Of a stretch of 64,000 bases of DNA, positions 27,509-35,824 are shown piece after piece. The DNA comes from Pseudomonas sp. DTU12.3. GTDB taxonomy: Bacteria; Pseudomonadota; Gammaproteobacteria; Pseudomonadales; Pseudomonadaceae. Under the pieces are notes generated by a model. The model did not search any database, was not told the DNA's origin, and saw only the letters and a list, made by a program, of their open reading frames with translations. The DNA lies in NCBI RefSeq assembly GCF_004124275.1, contig NZ_CP027218.1, positions 2,483,501 to 2,547,500 of the forward strand, in the 5' to 3' direction. A program made the translations under genes and the position numbers. Every line of letters starts with the position of its first letter. Positions within the stretch are counted from its first letter, which is position 1.

Positions 27509-27793
27509 TCAGGCAACGCGACGTTCAAGCAGCCGATCCGAACCGCCCTCAGCAACGCGACGTTCGAGCAGACGATCCGAGCCACCTTCAGCAACGCGAC
27601 GTTCTTGCAGCCGATCCGAACCACCTTCAGCGACGCGACGTTCCAGCAAACGATCCGAACCACCTTCAGCCACACGGCTTTCAATCAGTTTGTCCGAACC
27701 GCCTTCAGCGATCATGGTATGCGCCGGGGTGGCGGCGAAAGCGTTGATAGCGAAGACCGAGAAAGCGATACCGAGAAGAGTCTGGCGTTTCAT
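27509..27793 (-). CDS. secreted protein of five 13-residue repeats (94 aa)
   Basis: A small exported protein: the signal peptide (residues 1-20, MKRQTLLGIAFSVFAINAFA) is cut at FA|AT, leaving a mature chain that is almost entirely five tandem 13-residue units with the consensus VAEGGSDRLLERR (residues 28-92) plus a final VA. The first unit is the most divergent (IAEGGSDKLIESR). Each unit has the same acidic-to-basic layout and units 2-5 end in a double arginine. There are no cysteines or membrane segments in the mature part. The start ATG follows GGAG. It ends before a terminator and lies downstream of the sigma/anti-sigma pair on the same strand, with a REP between. I do not know its function; processing into 13-mers or a repetitive binding surface are both guesses. 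Confidence 0.8.
   Translation of the reverse strand: MKRQTLLGIAFSVFAINAFAATPAHTMIAEGGSDKLIESRVAEGGSDRLLERRVAEGGSDRLQERRVAEGGSDRLLERRVAEGGSDRLLERRVA
27518..27712 (-). repeat. five 39-bp tandem repeats inside the secreted-protein gene
   Basis: The coding repeats are 39 bp each and in frame. The copies differ mostly at the Leu-Leu/Leu-Gln/Leu-Ile codons and third positions, so copy number could change by slippage or recombination without breaking the frame. Confidence 0.9.
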
Positions 27794-27904
27794 GAGGGTG
27801 TGCTCCGGGGTGTTGTTGGTTGGTATGGAGCTGATGTTACGCCGGAGATTTTTTATGAGAACTTCATTGCCGTGATGGTAAACATCGACACCGATGATGG
27901 TTCA

Positions 27905-27989
27905 TGTAGGAGCTGCCGCAGGCTGCGATCTGTTGATGTTGCCCTTAAAAAACAAGATCAACAGATCGCAGCCTGCGGCAGCTCCTACA
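27905..27989. repeat. REP pair (outward type)
   Basis: Arms TGTAGGAGCTGCCGCAGG.../...CCTGCGGCAGCTCCTACA with CTGTTGAT in place of the usual CTTTTGAT in both inner ends, a compensated change. It separates the anti-sigma gene from the repeat-protein gene. Confidence 0.92.
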
Positions 27990-27996
27990 TGGGGGA

Positions 27997-28689
27997 TTAC
28001 AGCACTTTGACGGCGCGGCCGATGGCCTGGATCGGCCCGGTCGGTTTGCCGATCGGCGAACCGTTGGCGCCTTCCAGCGTCAACTCGAACAACTGGTTCG
28101 GTTGCAACGGCGGCAACTTGTCCAGCGGCACCGACAAGGCCTGCCCGGGTTTGACCAACCCCAACGACACCGGCCCTTGCCAGCCATCGGCCTTGGTCCA
28201 GAACTCCAGCGCCTTGTCCGCCGGCACCTCAACCAGCCCCAGCGGAATCAACTGAATCTCGTGCGAATTGCTCGCCTGGATCACCCAACCTGGCGCCTTG
28301 TCCTGCGGCGCGACCAGCACCACCAGATAGCTCGGTGGCGGCGTGGTCTGGGTCAGCAGGATCGTGCCCAGTATCAACGTTGCGGCCAAACCGACGGCGC
28401 TCAAACCGCGCCACAGTGGCAGCAGGTTCCACCATGAAGTTGTCGAAGTTTGCTGCGAGAGCCGATCAATGCTGCGTTCGATTCGTGGCCACAACAGCGC
28501 CGACGGTTGCTGCGACGGGACCAGATCCGTCAGCTCCAGCAAACGCCGTTCCCAGGCATCCACCGCCGTGCGCAATTCGGGTTCGTTTGGCAAGCGTCGT
28601 TGCACCTCGGTCCGCTGTTCCGGCGACAGTGTTCCGAGCACATATTCGCCAGCCAGTTGATCACGCTCCTGCGCTGATTCAGTGGTCAT
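27997..28689 (-). CDS. anti-sigma factor, RskA type
   Basis: This 230-residue inner-membrane protein has a short cytoplasmic sigma-binding domain (residues 5-55, with LAGEYVLGTLSPEQ and AVDAWERRLLEL), one membrane helix (about 95-113) and a periplasmic RskA domain (beta-rich, YLVVLVAP to the end). The HxxxCxxC zinc motif of many anti-sigma factors is missing, as is usual in the RskA group. The start at 28689 overlaps the stop of the sigma gene (ATGA), so both are made together; an upstream in-frame start would extend into the sigma gene. It presumably holds the ECF sigma factor inactive until a periplasmic signal triggers release. Confidence 0.88.
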   Translation of the reverse strand: MTTESAQERDQLAGEYVLGTLSPEQRTEVQRRLPNEPELRTAVDAWERRLLELTDLVPSQQPSALLWPRIERSIDRLSQQTSTTSWWNLLPLWRGLSAVGLAATLILGTILLTQTTPPPSYLVVLVAPQDKAPGWVIQASNSHEIQLIPLGLVEVPADKALEFWTKADGWQGPVSLGLVKPGQALSVPLDKLPPLQPNQLFELTLEGANGSPIGKPTGPIQAIGRAVKVL

Positions 28690-29225
28690 CCCATGCACTC
28701 CCGCAATGCGTTGAGGCTGCGTTTGATCCACGCTTTGACGGTGCCCAGCGGCGTGTCGAGACGTGCGGCAATCTGTGCGTGGCTATAGCCGTCGACATAG
28801 GCGTGAAGGATGCAATTGCGACGTTGTGGCTCAAGCTGTTCAAGGCAGCGATGGATGCGTGCCGAATGGGCCTGGGCGTCAAAACCATCGTCTTCGTCAT
28901 CGCCAAGCGACTCATGCTCATCGCCAAGCGACGTCTCGCGGCCCTGATCGCGCAGCAGGTTCAGCGCCAGATGCCGGGTCACGCTGAACATCCAGCCACG
29001 CGCCGAACCCCGCGCCGGATCGAACCCCGCCGCGCCGTTCCAGATCTTGATGAACGCCTCATGAACGATGTCCTCCGCCAGCGCCGAATCGCGCACCAGC
29101 CGCTTGGCCACGCCGAGCAGACGCGGGCCTTCCTGCACATACAAATCGCGCAGGGCCGCACGCTCGCCGCGCGCGCAGGCGGCGAGACGGGCTTCGTAAT
29201 CAAACGTGGATCGGGCTAAAGACAT
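28686..29225 (-). CDS. ECF RNA polymerase sigma factor (SigK/RpoE-like)
   Basis: A 179-residue group IV sigma factor. Region 2 contains LRDLYVQEGPRLLGVAKRLV and the core-binding DIVHEAFIKIW; an acidic linker (SLGDEHESLGDDEDDG) joins it to region 4, with YSHAQIAARLDTPLGTVKAWIKRSL as the helix-turn-helix that reads the -35 element. The ATG at 29225 was taken because the longer frame begins with TTG. It is directly followed by its RskA-type anti-sigma gene with a four-base overlap. Target genes are unknown; the nearby exported proteins on the same strand are candidates. Confidence 0.92.
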   Translation of the reverse strand: MSLARSTFDYEARLAACARGERAALRDLYVQEGPRLLGVAKRLVRDSALAEDIVHEAFIKIWNGAAGFDPARGSARGWMFSVTRHLALNLLRDQGRETSLGDEHESLGDDEDDGFDAQAHSARIHRCLEQLEPQRRNCILHAYVDGYSHAQIAARLDTPLGTVKAWIKRSLNALRECMG

Positions 29226-29272
29226 GTCGTGCAATCTAGCTCACATTCCCCAAACATCCAGACAACCCATTC

Positions 29273-29365
29273 CCTGTAGGAGTGAGCCTGCTCGCGATAG
29301 CGGTGTGTCAGTGACGCATATGCCGGCTGACACTCCGCTATCGCGAGCAGGCTCACTCCTACAGG
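29273..29365. repeat. inverted repeat, GTAGGAGTGAGCCTGCTCGCGA family
   Basis: Arms CCTGTAGGAGTGAGCCTG.../...CAGGCTCACTCCTACAGG, same family and spacer type as the copy at 5693-5785. It lies between the DUF3455 gene and the sigma gene. Confidence 0.9.
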
Positions 29366-29387
29366 GGGTTAGGATAAGTCTGAGGGG

Positions 29388-29909
29388 TCAGTTCGCGGCC
29401 CAGAAAATATAATCAGCCTGATACTTCACCACTGCCTGCTGGCCCTTGTTCGCCGCCGTGCATTCACTGCCCGGCGCCACGCCGCCCTTAAGCGCAACAC
29501 GCTGGATGTAACTCACGCCAGCCATCGCACCTTTACCCTCGGCAGGATTGGCCTTGACCAACTGATAGGGCAGGTTGCCCGGACTCGACGGCGCCACAGC
29601 CATTTGCGTGCCGGTGACTTTCGAACCGTCCTTGGCCTGCCAGGTGGCTGGCGGGCCGAAGTAGGTGCCGACCTGCTTGCCGCTGCGATCATTGAGCACC
29701 GCTTTCGGGCCGACGAAGGTCCACTCGGTCTGGCCCGGGGCATTGGCTTTGTCGCGGCATTCGTAGGTGATCTCGCCGACGCCAGTGGTTTCCATCGCGA
29801 TCTTGTGGCCATCCGGCACTTTGATTGCGTCGGGATAACTGCTTTGGGCGAAGGTCGTGGCGCTGGCAGCGAGCAAACCGCTGAGGCAGATAAGTTGGGT
29901 GATGTTCAT
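29388..29909 (-). CDS. DUF3455 family exported protein
   Basis: A 173-residue protein with a signal peptide (MNITQLICLSGLLAAS..., cut after TFA near residue 21). The mature part starts with PDAIKVPDGHKIAMETTGVGEITYECR, which fits the DUF3455 family, and contains FGPPATWQAKDGSKVTG later on; two cysteines (in TYECR and SECTAANK) could pair. It is probably periplasmic or secreted, of unknown function. The ATG at 29909 follows GGAGAAA and gives a normal signal peptide, unlike the longer frame. It is upstream of the sigma/anti-sigma pair on the same strand, but a repeat of about 90 bases separates them. Confidence 0.82.
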   Translation of the reverse strand: MNITQLICLSGLLAASATTFAQSSYPDAIKVPDGHKIAMETTGVGEITYECRDKANAPGQTEWTFVGPKAVLNDRSGKQVGTYFGPPATWQAKDGSKVTGTQMAVAPSSPGNLPYQLVKANPAEGKGAMAGVSYIQRVALKGGVAPGSECTAANKGQQAVVKYQADYIFWAAN

Positions 29910-30021
29910 CAGTATGTTTCTCCAGAATGGGTAAACCGCTGACAGCCGAAGCGGGCTGTTACAAGGACTACCCATGGCAGAGGCGTTTGGATGCACCGGC
30001 CAAAAAAAATAAACCCATCCC

Positions 30022-30109
30022 CCTGTAGGAGCTGCCGCAGGCTGCGATCTTTTGATTTTGTTTTTAACACCAACATCAAACGATCGCAGCCTGCGGCAGC
30101 TCCTACAGG
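30022..30109. repeat. REP pair (outward type), supplies the yejF stop codon
   Basis: Arms CCTGTAGGAGCTGCCGC.../...GCGGCAGCTCCTACAGG. On the minus strand the right arm reads CCTGTAGGAG and its TAG (30103-30105) is the stop codon of the yejF-type gene. Confidence 0.92.
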
Positions 30110-31716
30110 GATTCGGCGGTTTCCGTGATTTTGCGGGGGATCGCGAGGCTGGAGGCTTTCAGCAGTTCCTGGGTGTAGGGGTGCTGTGGTGCGGCGAAAA
30201 TCTCGCGTGAAGAACCTTGCTCCACAACCTTGCCGTCCTTGATCACCATCAAGTCATGCGCCAGCGCATGCACCACCGCCAAGTCATGGCTGATAAACAA
30301 ATACGTCAGCCCATGCCTGATCTGCAATTGGCGCAACAACTCCACCACCTGCTTCTGCACCGTACGATCCAGCGCCGAGGTCGGTTCATCGAGCAGAATC
30401 AGCGCCGGTTCCAGCACCAGCGCACGGGCGATGGAAATACGCTGGCGCTGGCCACCGGAAAACTCGTGGGGATAACGATATCGGCTCTGCGGATCGAGGC
30501 CGACTTCCTCCAGCACCCGAATCACCGCCACCTCCCGCTCGGCCTCGGTGCCAATGCCATGGGTCAGCAAGCCCTCGGCAATGATCTGCTGCACCGACAT
30601 CCGTGGGCTGAGGCTGCCGAACGGATCCTGAAACACCACTTGAATCTGCCGGCGCAACGGCCGCATCAAACGCTGATTAAGCAGGCTCAGCTGTTTGTTG
30701 CCGAAACGGATATTGCCCTCGGATTCGACCAGCCGCAGGATCGCCTGGCCCAGCGTCGACTTGCCCGAACCGGACTCGCCAACAATCCCCAACGTCTTGC
30801 CGCGTTGCAGGGTGAAACTGACGCCGTCCACCGCTTTGATGTACTCCTGCTGGCGGCTGAACAGCGCTTTGGGCAGGGGAAACCAGACCTTCAAATCATC
30901 AACTTCAAGCAGGTTGTGCTCGAACTTGCTCGGCACCGGTGCACCGCTCGGTTCCGCCTCGATCAACAAGCGGCTGTAAGGATGCTGCGGCGTGCGAAAC
31001 AGCGTTTCGCAATCCGCCTGCTCGACGATCTCGCCGTGGCGCATCACGCACACCCGTTGCGCAATGCGCCGCACCAGATTGAGATCGTGGCTGATCAACA
31101 ACAGCGACATACCCAACCGCTGCTGCAACTCGATGAGCAACTCGAGGATCTTCTGCTGCACTGTGACATCCAGCGCCGTGGTTGGCTCATCAGCGATCAA
31201 CAGCTCCGGCTCGTTGGCCAGCGCCATCGCAATCATCACCCGTTGCCGCTGACCGCCGGAAAGTTGATGCGGATAAGCTTTCAAACGCTGCAAGGGCTGG
31301 CGAATACCGACCAGCTCCAACAACTGCAAAGTCCGCTCACGGGCGGCGCGGCCCTTCAGACCCTTGTGAATTTCCAGCACTTCGCTGACCTGCCTTTCCA
31401 CCGTGTGCAACGGGTTCAGCGAAGTCATCGGTTCCTGGAAAATCATCGCAATGCGGTTGCCGCGCAAACCGCGCATTTGCTGCTCGCTGGCGTGCAATAA
31501 ATCCACACCGTTGTAGCGGATCGTGCCGCTGCTGCTGACGTTATTACCCGGCAACAAACGCAGAATCGAATGCGCCGTCACCGACTTGCCCGAGCCGGAT
31601 TCACCGACCAGCGCCAGGCATTCGCCCCGGCGAATATCGAGGTTCAAACCGTGCACCACTTGCTGCCCGGCGAAGGCGACGCGCAAGTCACGGATCTCGA
31701 TCAAATTGTCTTGCAT
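30103..31716 (-). CDS. yejF: ABC transporter ATP-binding protein YejF (double ATPase)
   Basis: This 537-residue protein carries two complete ABC ATPase domains. The first has Walker A GESGSGKS at 38-45, signature LSGGQRQR and Walker B LLIADEPT. The second (from about residue 265) has [17 protein letters not shown] and LILLDEPT. Such fused pairs drive the YejABEF importers, which in E. coli take up peptides including microcin C. It is the last gene of the yej operon, one base after yejE. The ATG at 31716 was chosen over an upstream one that lies within yejE. The final codons and the TAG stop run into a REP element. Confidence 0.93.
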   Translation of the reverse strand: MQDNLIEIRDLRVAFAGQQVVHGLNLDIRRGECLALVGESGSGKSVTAHSILRLLPGNNVSSSGTIRYNGVDLLHASEQQMRGLRGNRIAMIFQEPMTSLNPLHTVERQVSEVLEIHKGLKGRAARERTLQLLELVGIRQPLQRLKAYPHQLSGGQRQRVMIAMALANEPELLIADEPTTALDVTVQQKILELLIELQQRLGMSLLLISHDLNLVRRIAQRVCVMRHGEIVEQADCETLFRTPQHPYSRLLIEAEPSGAPVPSKFEHNLLEVDDLKVWFPLPKALFSRQQEYIKAVDGVSFTLQRGKTLGIVGESGSGKSTLGQAILRLVESEGNIRFGNKQLSLLNQRLMRPLRRQIQVVFQDPFGSLSPRMSVQQIIAEGLLTHGIGTEAEREVAVIRVLEEVGLDPQSRYRYPHEFSGGQRQRISIARALVLEPALILLDEPTSALDRTVQKQVVELLRQLQIRHGLTYLFISHDLAVVHALAHDLMVIKDGKVVEQGSSREIFAAPQHPYTQELLKASSLAIPRKITETAESL

Positions 31717-31717
31717 G

Positions 31718-32740
31718 TCAGCTCCTCGGATCAAAGGCATCTCGGCAGGCTTCACCGATGAAAACCAACAAAGACAAAATCAGCGCCAAGGCAAAAAACG
31801 CCGTCAGCCCCAGCCACGGTGCTTGCAGATTGCGCTTGGCCTGACCGATCAACTCACCCAGCGACGCAGTGCCGGCCGGCATACCGAAGCCAAGAAAATC
31901 CAGTGCAGTCAGCGTCGCAATCGCGCCGGTCAGAATGAACGGCAGGTAGGTGAGGGTGGACGTCATCGCGTTGGGCAGGATGTGCCGGCACATCAGTTCG
32001 TTGTCGGTCAGGCCCAGCGCCCGCGCGGCTTTGACGTATTCGAGATTGCGCCCACGGAGGAACTCGGCGCGCACCACATCGACCAGCGCCAGCCAGGAAA
32101 ACAGCGCCATGATCCCCAGCAACCACCAGAAACTCGGCGAGACGAACCCGGACAATATGATCAGCAGGTACAGCACCGGCAGCCCCGACCAGATCTCCAG
32201 CACGCGTTGCCCGAGCAAATCGACCCAACCGCCGTAATAACCCTGCAACGCCCCGGCAACGATGCCGATCAGCGCACTGATGCCAGTGAGGATCAGCGCA
32301 AACAGGATCGAAATCCGCGTACCGAAAATCACCCGCGCCAACACGTCGCGCGCCTGATCGTCGGTGCCCAGCCAGTTGCTCGAAGTAGGTGGGCTTGGCG
32401 CCGGTTCGCTGAGGTCGTAATTGACCGTGTCGTAGCTGAACGGGATCGGCGGAAACAGCATCCAGCCGCCCTGATCCTCGATCAGTTTGTGCACGTAACC
32501 GCTGGCGTAGTCCGGTTGAAACGGCAACTCGCCGCCGAAATCGGTTTCCAGGTAATCAGTGAGGATCGGAAAGTAAAAGGCCTCGTGATAACGGATCACC
32601 AACGGCTTGTCGTTGGCGATCAATTCACCGCCCAGACAAATCAGGCACAGACCGATAAACAACCACAACGACCAGCGTCCGCGTCGGTTGGCCTTGAACT
32701 GCGCGACGCGACGCTGGCCGAGAGGGGAGAGAGTGAACAT
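31718..32740 (-). CDS. yejE: ABC transporter permease YejE
   Basis: A 340-residue inner-membrane permease with an N-terminal helix (WSLWLFIGLCLICLG), a long periplasmic loop of about 100 residues (including YASGYVHKLIEDQGG and NWLGTDDQARDVLARVIFGTR) and five further helices. The ABC coupling segment is EYVKAARALGLTDNELMCRHILPNA. Length and loop match YejE. The start codon overlaps the yejB stop by one base (TGATG), and the stop is one base from yejF. It forms the membrane channel with YejB. Confidence 0.93.
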   Translation of the reverse strand: MFTLSPLGQRRVAQFKANRRGRWSLWLFIGLCLICLGGELIANDKPLVIRYHEAFYFPILTDYLETDFGGELPFQPDYASGYVHKLIEDQGGWMLFPPIPFSYDTVNYDLSEPAPSPPTSSNWLGTDDQARDVLARVIFGTRISILFALILTGISALIGIVAGALQGYYGGWVDLLGQRVLEIWSGLPVLYLLIILSGFVSPSFWWLLGIMALFSWLALVDVVRAEFLRGRNLEYVKAARALGLTDNELMCRHILPNAMTSTLTYLPFILTGAIATLTALDFLGFGMPAGTASLGELIGQAKRNLQAPWLGLTAFFALALILSLLVFIGEACRDAFDPRS

Positions 32741-33804
32741 CAGGCAGTCCTCGCCGAGAAGTCGATGCGCGGGTCGAGCAGGGTGTAGCAGAGGTCGCCG
32801 ATCAGCTTGATCAACAGGCCGAACAGGGTGAACAGAAACAGCGCGCCGAACACCACTGGATAGTCGCGCGACACCGCCGCCTCGTAGCTCATGCGCCCGA
32901 GGCCGTCGAGGTTGAAGATGGTTTCGATCAGCAGGGAGCCGGCGAAGAACACCTCGATCAGCGCCGACGGCACACCGGCGACCACCAACAGCATCGCGTT
33001 GCGAAACACGTGGCCGTAGAGCACGCGGCGCTCGGTCAAACCCTTGGCCCGCGCGGTGATCACGTACTGGCGGCTGATCTCGTTGAGGAAGCTGTTCTTG
33101 GTCAAAATCGTCAGCGTGGCGAAGCCGCCAATCACCAACGCCGTCACCGGCAATACCAAGTGCCAGAGGTAGTCGCCGATCTTGCCCAGCGTGCCAAGGC
33201 TGTCGAAGTTATCCGAGACCAGCCCTTGCACCGGAAACCAATTGACGTAGCTGCCACCGGCGAACACCACAATCAGCAGAATCGCGAAAAGAAACGCCGG
33301 CATCGCATAGCCGATGATGATCGCCGTGCTGCTCCAGACATCAAACGCACTGCCGTTTTTGATCGCTTTGCGAATGCCCAACGGGATCGAAATCAGATAG
33401 GTGATCAGCGTCGCCCACAAGCCCAGCGACAGCGACACCGGCAGCTTCTGCACGATCAGGTCGGTGACCTTGGCGCCGCGAAAGAAACTGCTGCCCAGAT
33501 CCAGCTGCGCGTAGTTTTTCAGCATCAGCCACAGGCGTTCATGCATCGGCTTGTCGAAGCCGTAATGGTGTTTGATTTCCTCGATCAGTGCCGGGTCGAG
33601 GCCACGGCTGCTGCGACCCGCGCCGCCAATCGCGGCGACCTCGCCACCGCCCCCCATGCTGTGCCCGCCGAAGCCTTGCAAACGCGCAATGGCCTGCTCC
33701 ACCGGGCCACCCGGCGCGGCCTGCACGATGAGAAAGTTCACCACCAGAATGCACAGCAGCGTGGGGATGATCAGCAGCAAACGTCGACTCAAATAACGCA
33801 GCAT
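32740..33804 (-). CDS. yejB: ABC transporter permease YejB
   Basis: A 354-residue permease starting [17 protein letters not shown], the typical opening of OppB/DppB-like permeases. After a first helix comes a periplasmic loop (with a glycine-rich [11 protein letters not shown] insertion) and five helices. The coupling motif is [26 protein letters not shown]. The start at 33804 is one base after the yejA stop; an upstream in-frame start would lie inside yejA. It pairs with YejE. Confidence 0.93.
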   Translation of the reverse strand: MLRYLSRRLLLIIPTLLCILVVNFLIVQAAPGGPVEQAIARLQGFGGHSMGGGGEVAAIGGAGRSSRGLDPALIEEIKHHYGFDKPMHERLWLMLKNYAQLDLGSSFFRGAKVTDLIVQKLPVSLSLGLWATLITYLISIPLGIRKAIKNGSAFDVWSSTAIIIGYAMPAFLFAILLIVVFAGGSYVNWFPVQGLVSDNFDSLGTLGKIGDYLWHLVLPVTALVIGGFATLTILTKNSFLNEISRQYVITARAKGLTERRVLYGHVFRNAMLLVVAGVPSALIEVFFAGSLLIETIFNLDGLGRMSYEAAVSRDYPVVFGALFLFTLFGLLIKLIGDLCYTLLDPRIDFSARTA

Positions 33805-33805
33805 G

Positions 33806-35671
33806 TCACTGGCCCCCCGCAAGCTGGGTGTGCATCTGTTGCGTGGTCAGCGCCTTGGCCGACACCTCCCACCAGGTGTTGAGGCCTTCGTCGTAGGCCG
33901 GTTGCACGGCGGGCATGCCGAAGCGGTTCTGGTACACCGTTGGCGTGCCTTTGGAGTAGTAGTTGGGAATCATGTAGTAACCCCATTGCAGCACCCGGTC
34001 GAGGGCGCGGGCGTAATGCACCATGGCGTCGCGGGTATTGGCCTGGACCAGCCCGTCGATCAGTTGATCGACCGCCGGATTGGCCAGCACCATCGAGTTG
34101 GAACTGCCGACTTGCGTGGCACTTTGCGAGGCGTAGAGGCTGTACAACTCGCGGCCGGGGGAGACGATCGGATCGCCGCTGCGCGGAAAACTGGTGACGA
34201 TCATGTCGTAGTCGCGGGCGTTGAGGCGGTTGACGTATTGCGCCGAATCGATGCGCCGCAGATTGAGGGTGATGCCGATCTGCGCGAGGGTGCGTTTGAA
34301 TGGCAACAGCATGCGGTCGAAGCCGCCCTGACCGTCGAGAAAGGTGAACTCCAGGGGCTCGCCGGCAGCGTTGACCAGGCGATTGTGTTGCGGTGTCCAG
34401 CCGGCCTCGGCGAGCAGTTTCAGCGCTTGCAGTTGCTTGTCGCGGATGTAGCCGCTGCCATCGGTTTTCGGCGCCTGATAAACCTCGGTGAAGACCTCGT
34501 CGGGGATCTGCCCGCGCAGCGGTTCGAGGATCTTCATTTCCTCGGCGTCAGGCAGCGCAGTGGCAGCCATTTCGCTCTTCGGCCAGAAGCTGTTCTGGCG
34601 CACGTAGAAGCCGCGCATCATCTGCTTGTTGGTCCACTCGAAATCCCACAGCAGGCTGATCGCCTGACGCACGCGGCGATTCTCGAAGATCGGGTTCTGC
34701 AGGTTGAACACAAAGCCTTGTGCCGCCGTCGGTTTTTCCGGCGCCAGAATCGATTGCTGCAAACGACCGTCGCGCAACGCCGGGCTGTCGTAGCCGACCA
34801 CGTAACCGGACGAGGAAAACTCGCGGTTGTAGTCGAACGCGCCGGCCTGCAACAGCTGCCGAGCGACGTCGGTGTCGCCGTAGAAATTCACCGTGAGCGT
34901 GTCGAAGTTGTACATCCCGCGACTCACCGGCAGGTCTTTGCCCCACCAGTCCGGGTCGCGTTGGAAACTGATGCTGCGCCCGGCGTCGACCTTGCTCACC
35001 CGGTACGGGCCGCTGCCCAGCGGTGGCTCGAAACCGCCGCCATTGGCGAAGTCGCGGGTTTGCCACCAGTGTTCGGGGACGATGCGCATCGTCGCCAGGT
35101 CCAGCGCCAAGGTGCGGTTGAGGTTGTTCTTGAAAGTGAAACGTACCTGGCGTGGGCCTTCGATCAGCACGTCCTGGACGTCGGCGTATTGCTGGCGATA
35201 ACTCAGGCTGCCCTTGGTCATGAGCAGGTTGAAGGTGTAGCGCACGTCTTCGGCGGTGATCGGCGTGCCGTCGGCAAAACGTGCTTTTGGATTGAGGGTG
35301 AAACGCACCCACAAACCCTCGGGGTCGCGCTCGATCTGCTGCGCGACCAATGCGTAAACGGTGTACGGCTCGTCGAGCGAGCGGAACGCCAATGGCGAGT
35401 ACACCCAATCGTTGACCTGCACCACGGAGATGCCCTGATCGGCATACGGACTGATGTAGTTGTACTGGCCGATTTCCATCGACGCACGGCTGAGCGAACC
35501 TCCCTTGGGCGCGTGCGGATCGGCGAAATCGAAATGCTGGAAGTTCGCCGGATACTTCGGCGCCTCGCCATACACCGTCAGCGCATAACTGCCGCCGGCC
35601 AGCGCCGAGGTGCCGGAGCACAGCAGCGCACTGCCGAGCAGCAGGCCAGTCATGTTGCGCAAAAAACTCAT
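33806..35671 (-). CDS. yejA: periplasmic solute-binding protein YejA
   Basis: This 621-residue SBP_bac_5-type binding protein has a signal peptide ([20 protein letters not shown]..., cut after ALA near residue 25). Conserved peptide-binder segments follow: [44 protein letters not shown] and the DWWGKDLP region. It would capture oligopeptide-like substrate in the periplasm and deliver it to YejB/YejE. It is the first gene of the yej operon, 153 bases after the large TonB receptor; a repeat in that gap may separate the transcripts. The ATG at 35671 starts a normal signal peptide, whereas the longer frame begins within the repeat. Confidence 0.92.
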   Translation of the reverse strand: MSFLRNMTGLLLGSALLCSGTSALAGGSYALTVYGEAPKYPANFQHFDFADPHAPKGGSLSRASMEIGQYNYISPYADQGISVVQVNDWVYSPLAFRSLDEPYTVYALVAQQIERDPEGLWVRFTLNPKARFADGTPITAEDVRYTFNLLMTKGSLSYRQQYADVQDVLIEGPRQVRFTFKNNLNRTLALDLATMRIVPEHWWQTRDFANGGGFEPPLGSGPYRVSKVDAGRSISFQRDPDWWGKDLPVSRGMYNFDTLTVNFYGDTDVARQLLQAGAFDYNREFSSSGYVVGYDSPALRDGRLQQSILAPEKPTAAQGFVFNLQNPIFENRRVRQAISLLWDFEWTNKQMMRGFYVRQNSFWPKSEMAATALPDAEEMKILEPLRGQIPDEVFTEVYQAPKTDGSGYIRDKQLQALKLLAEAGWTPQHNRLVNAAGEPLEFTFLDGQGGFDRMLLPFKRTLAQIGITLNLRRIDSAQYVNRLNARDYDMIVTSFPRSGDPIVSPGRELYSLYASQSATQVGSSNSMVLANPAVDQLIDGLVQANTRDAMVHYARALDRVLQWGYYMIPNYYSKGTPTVYQNRFGMPAVQPAYDEGLNTWWEVSAKALTTQQMHTQLAGGQ

Positions 35672-35711
35672 GCAATCACTCCTCAAAATCCCTGAAAGTC
35701 CACGGACCCAA

Positions 35712-35800
35712 TGTGGGAGCGAGCCTGCTCGCGAAGGCGTCTTGTCAGCCGACATCTCTCTTGCTGATCCACCGCTTTCGCGAGCAGGCTCGCTCCCACA
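35712..35800. repeat. inverted repeat, GTGGGAGCGAGCCTGCTCGCGAA family
   Basis: Arms TGTGGGAGCGAGCCTGC.../...GCAGGCTCGCTCCCACA between yejA and the TonB receptor gene. The same family occurs at 53529-53622. Confidence 0.9.
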
Positions 35801-35824
35801 GGGGGAGATGTGTTCTGTTTCTGG

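Noticed and set aside
27518..27712. RTX calcium-binding repeats in the five-repeat protein
   Set aside because: The units contain GGSD but lack the GGxGxDxLx nonapeptide spacing, and the period is 13 residues.
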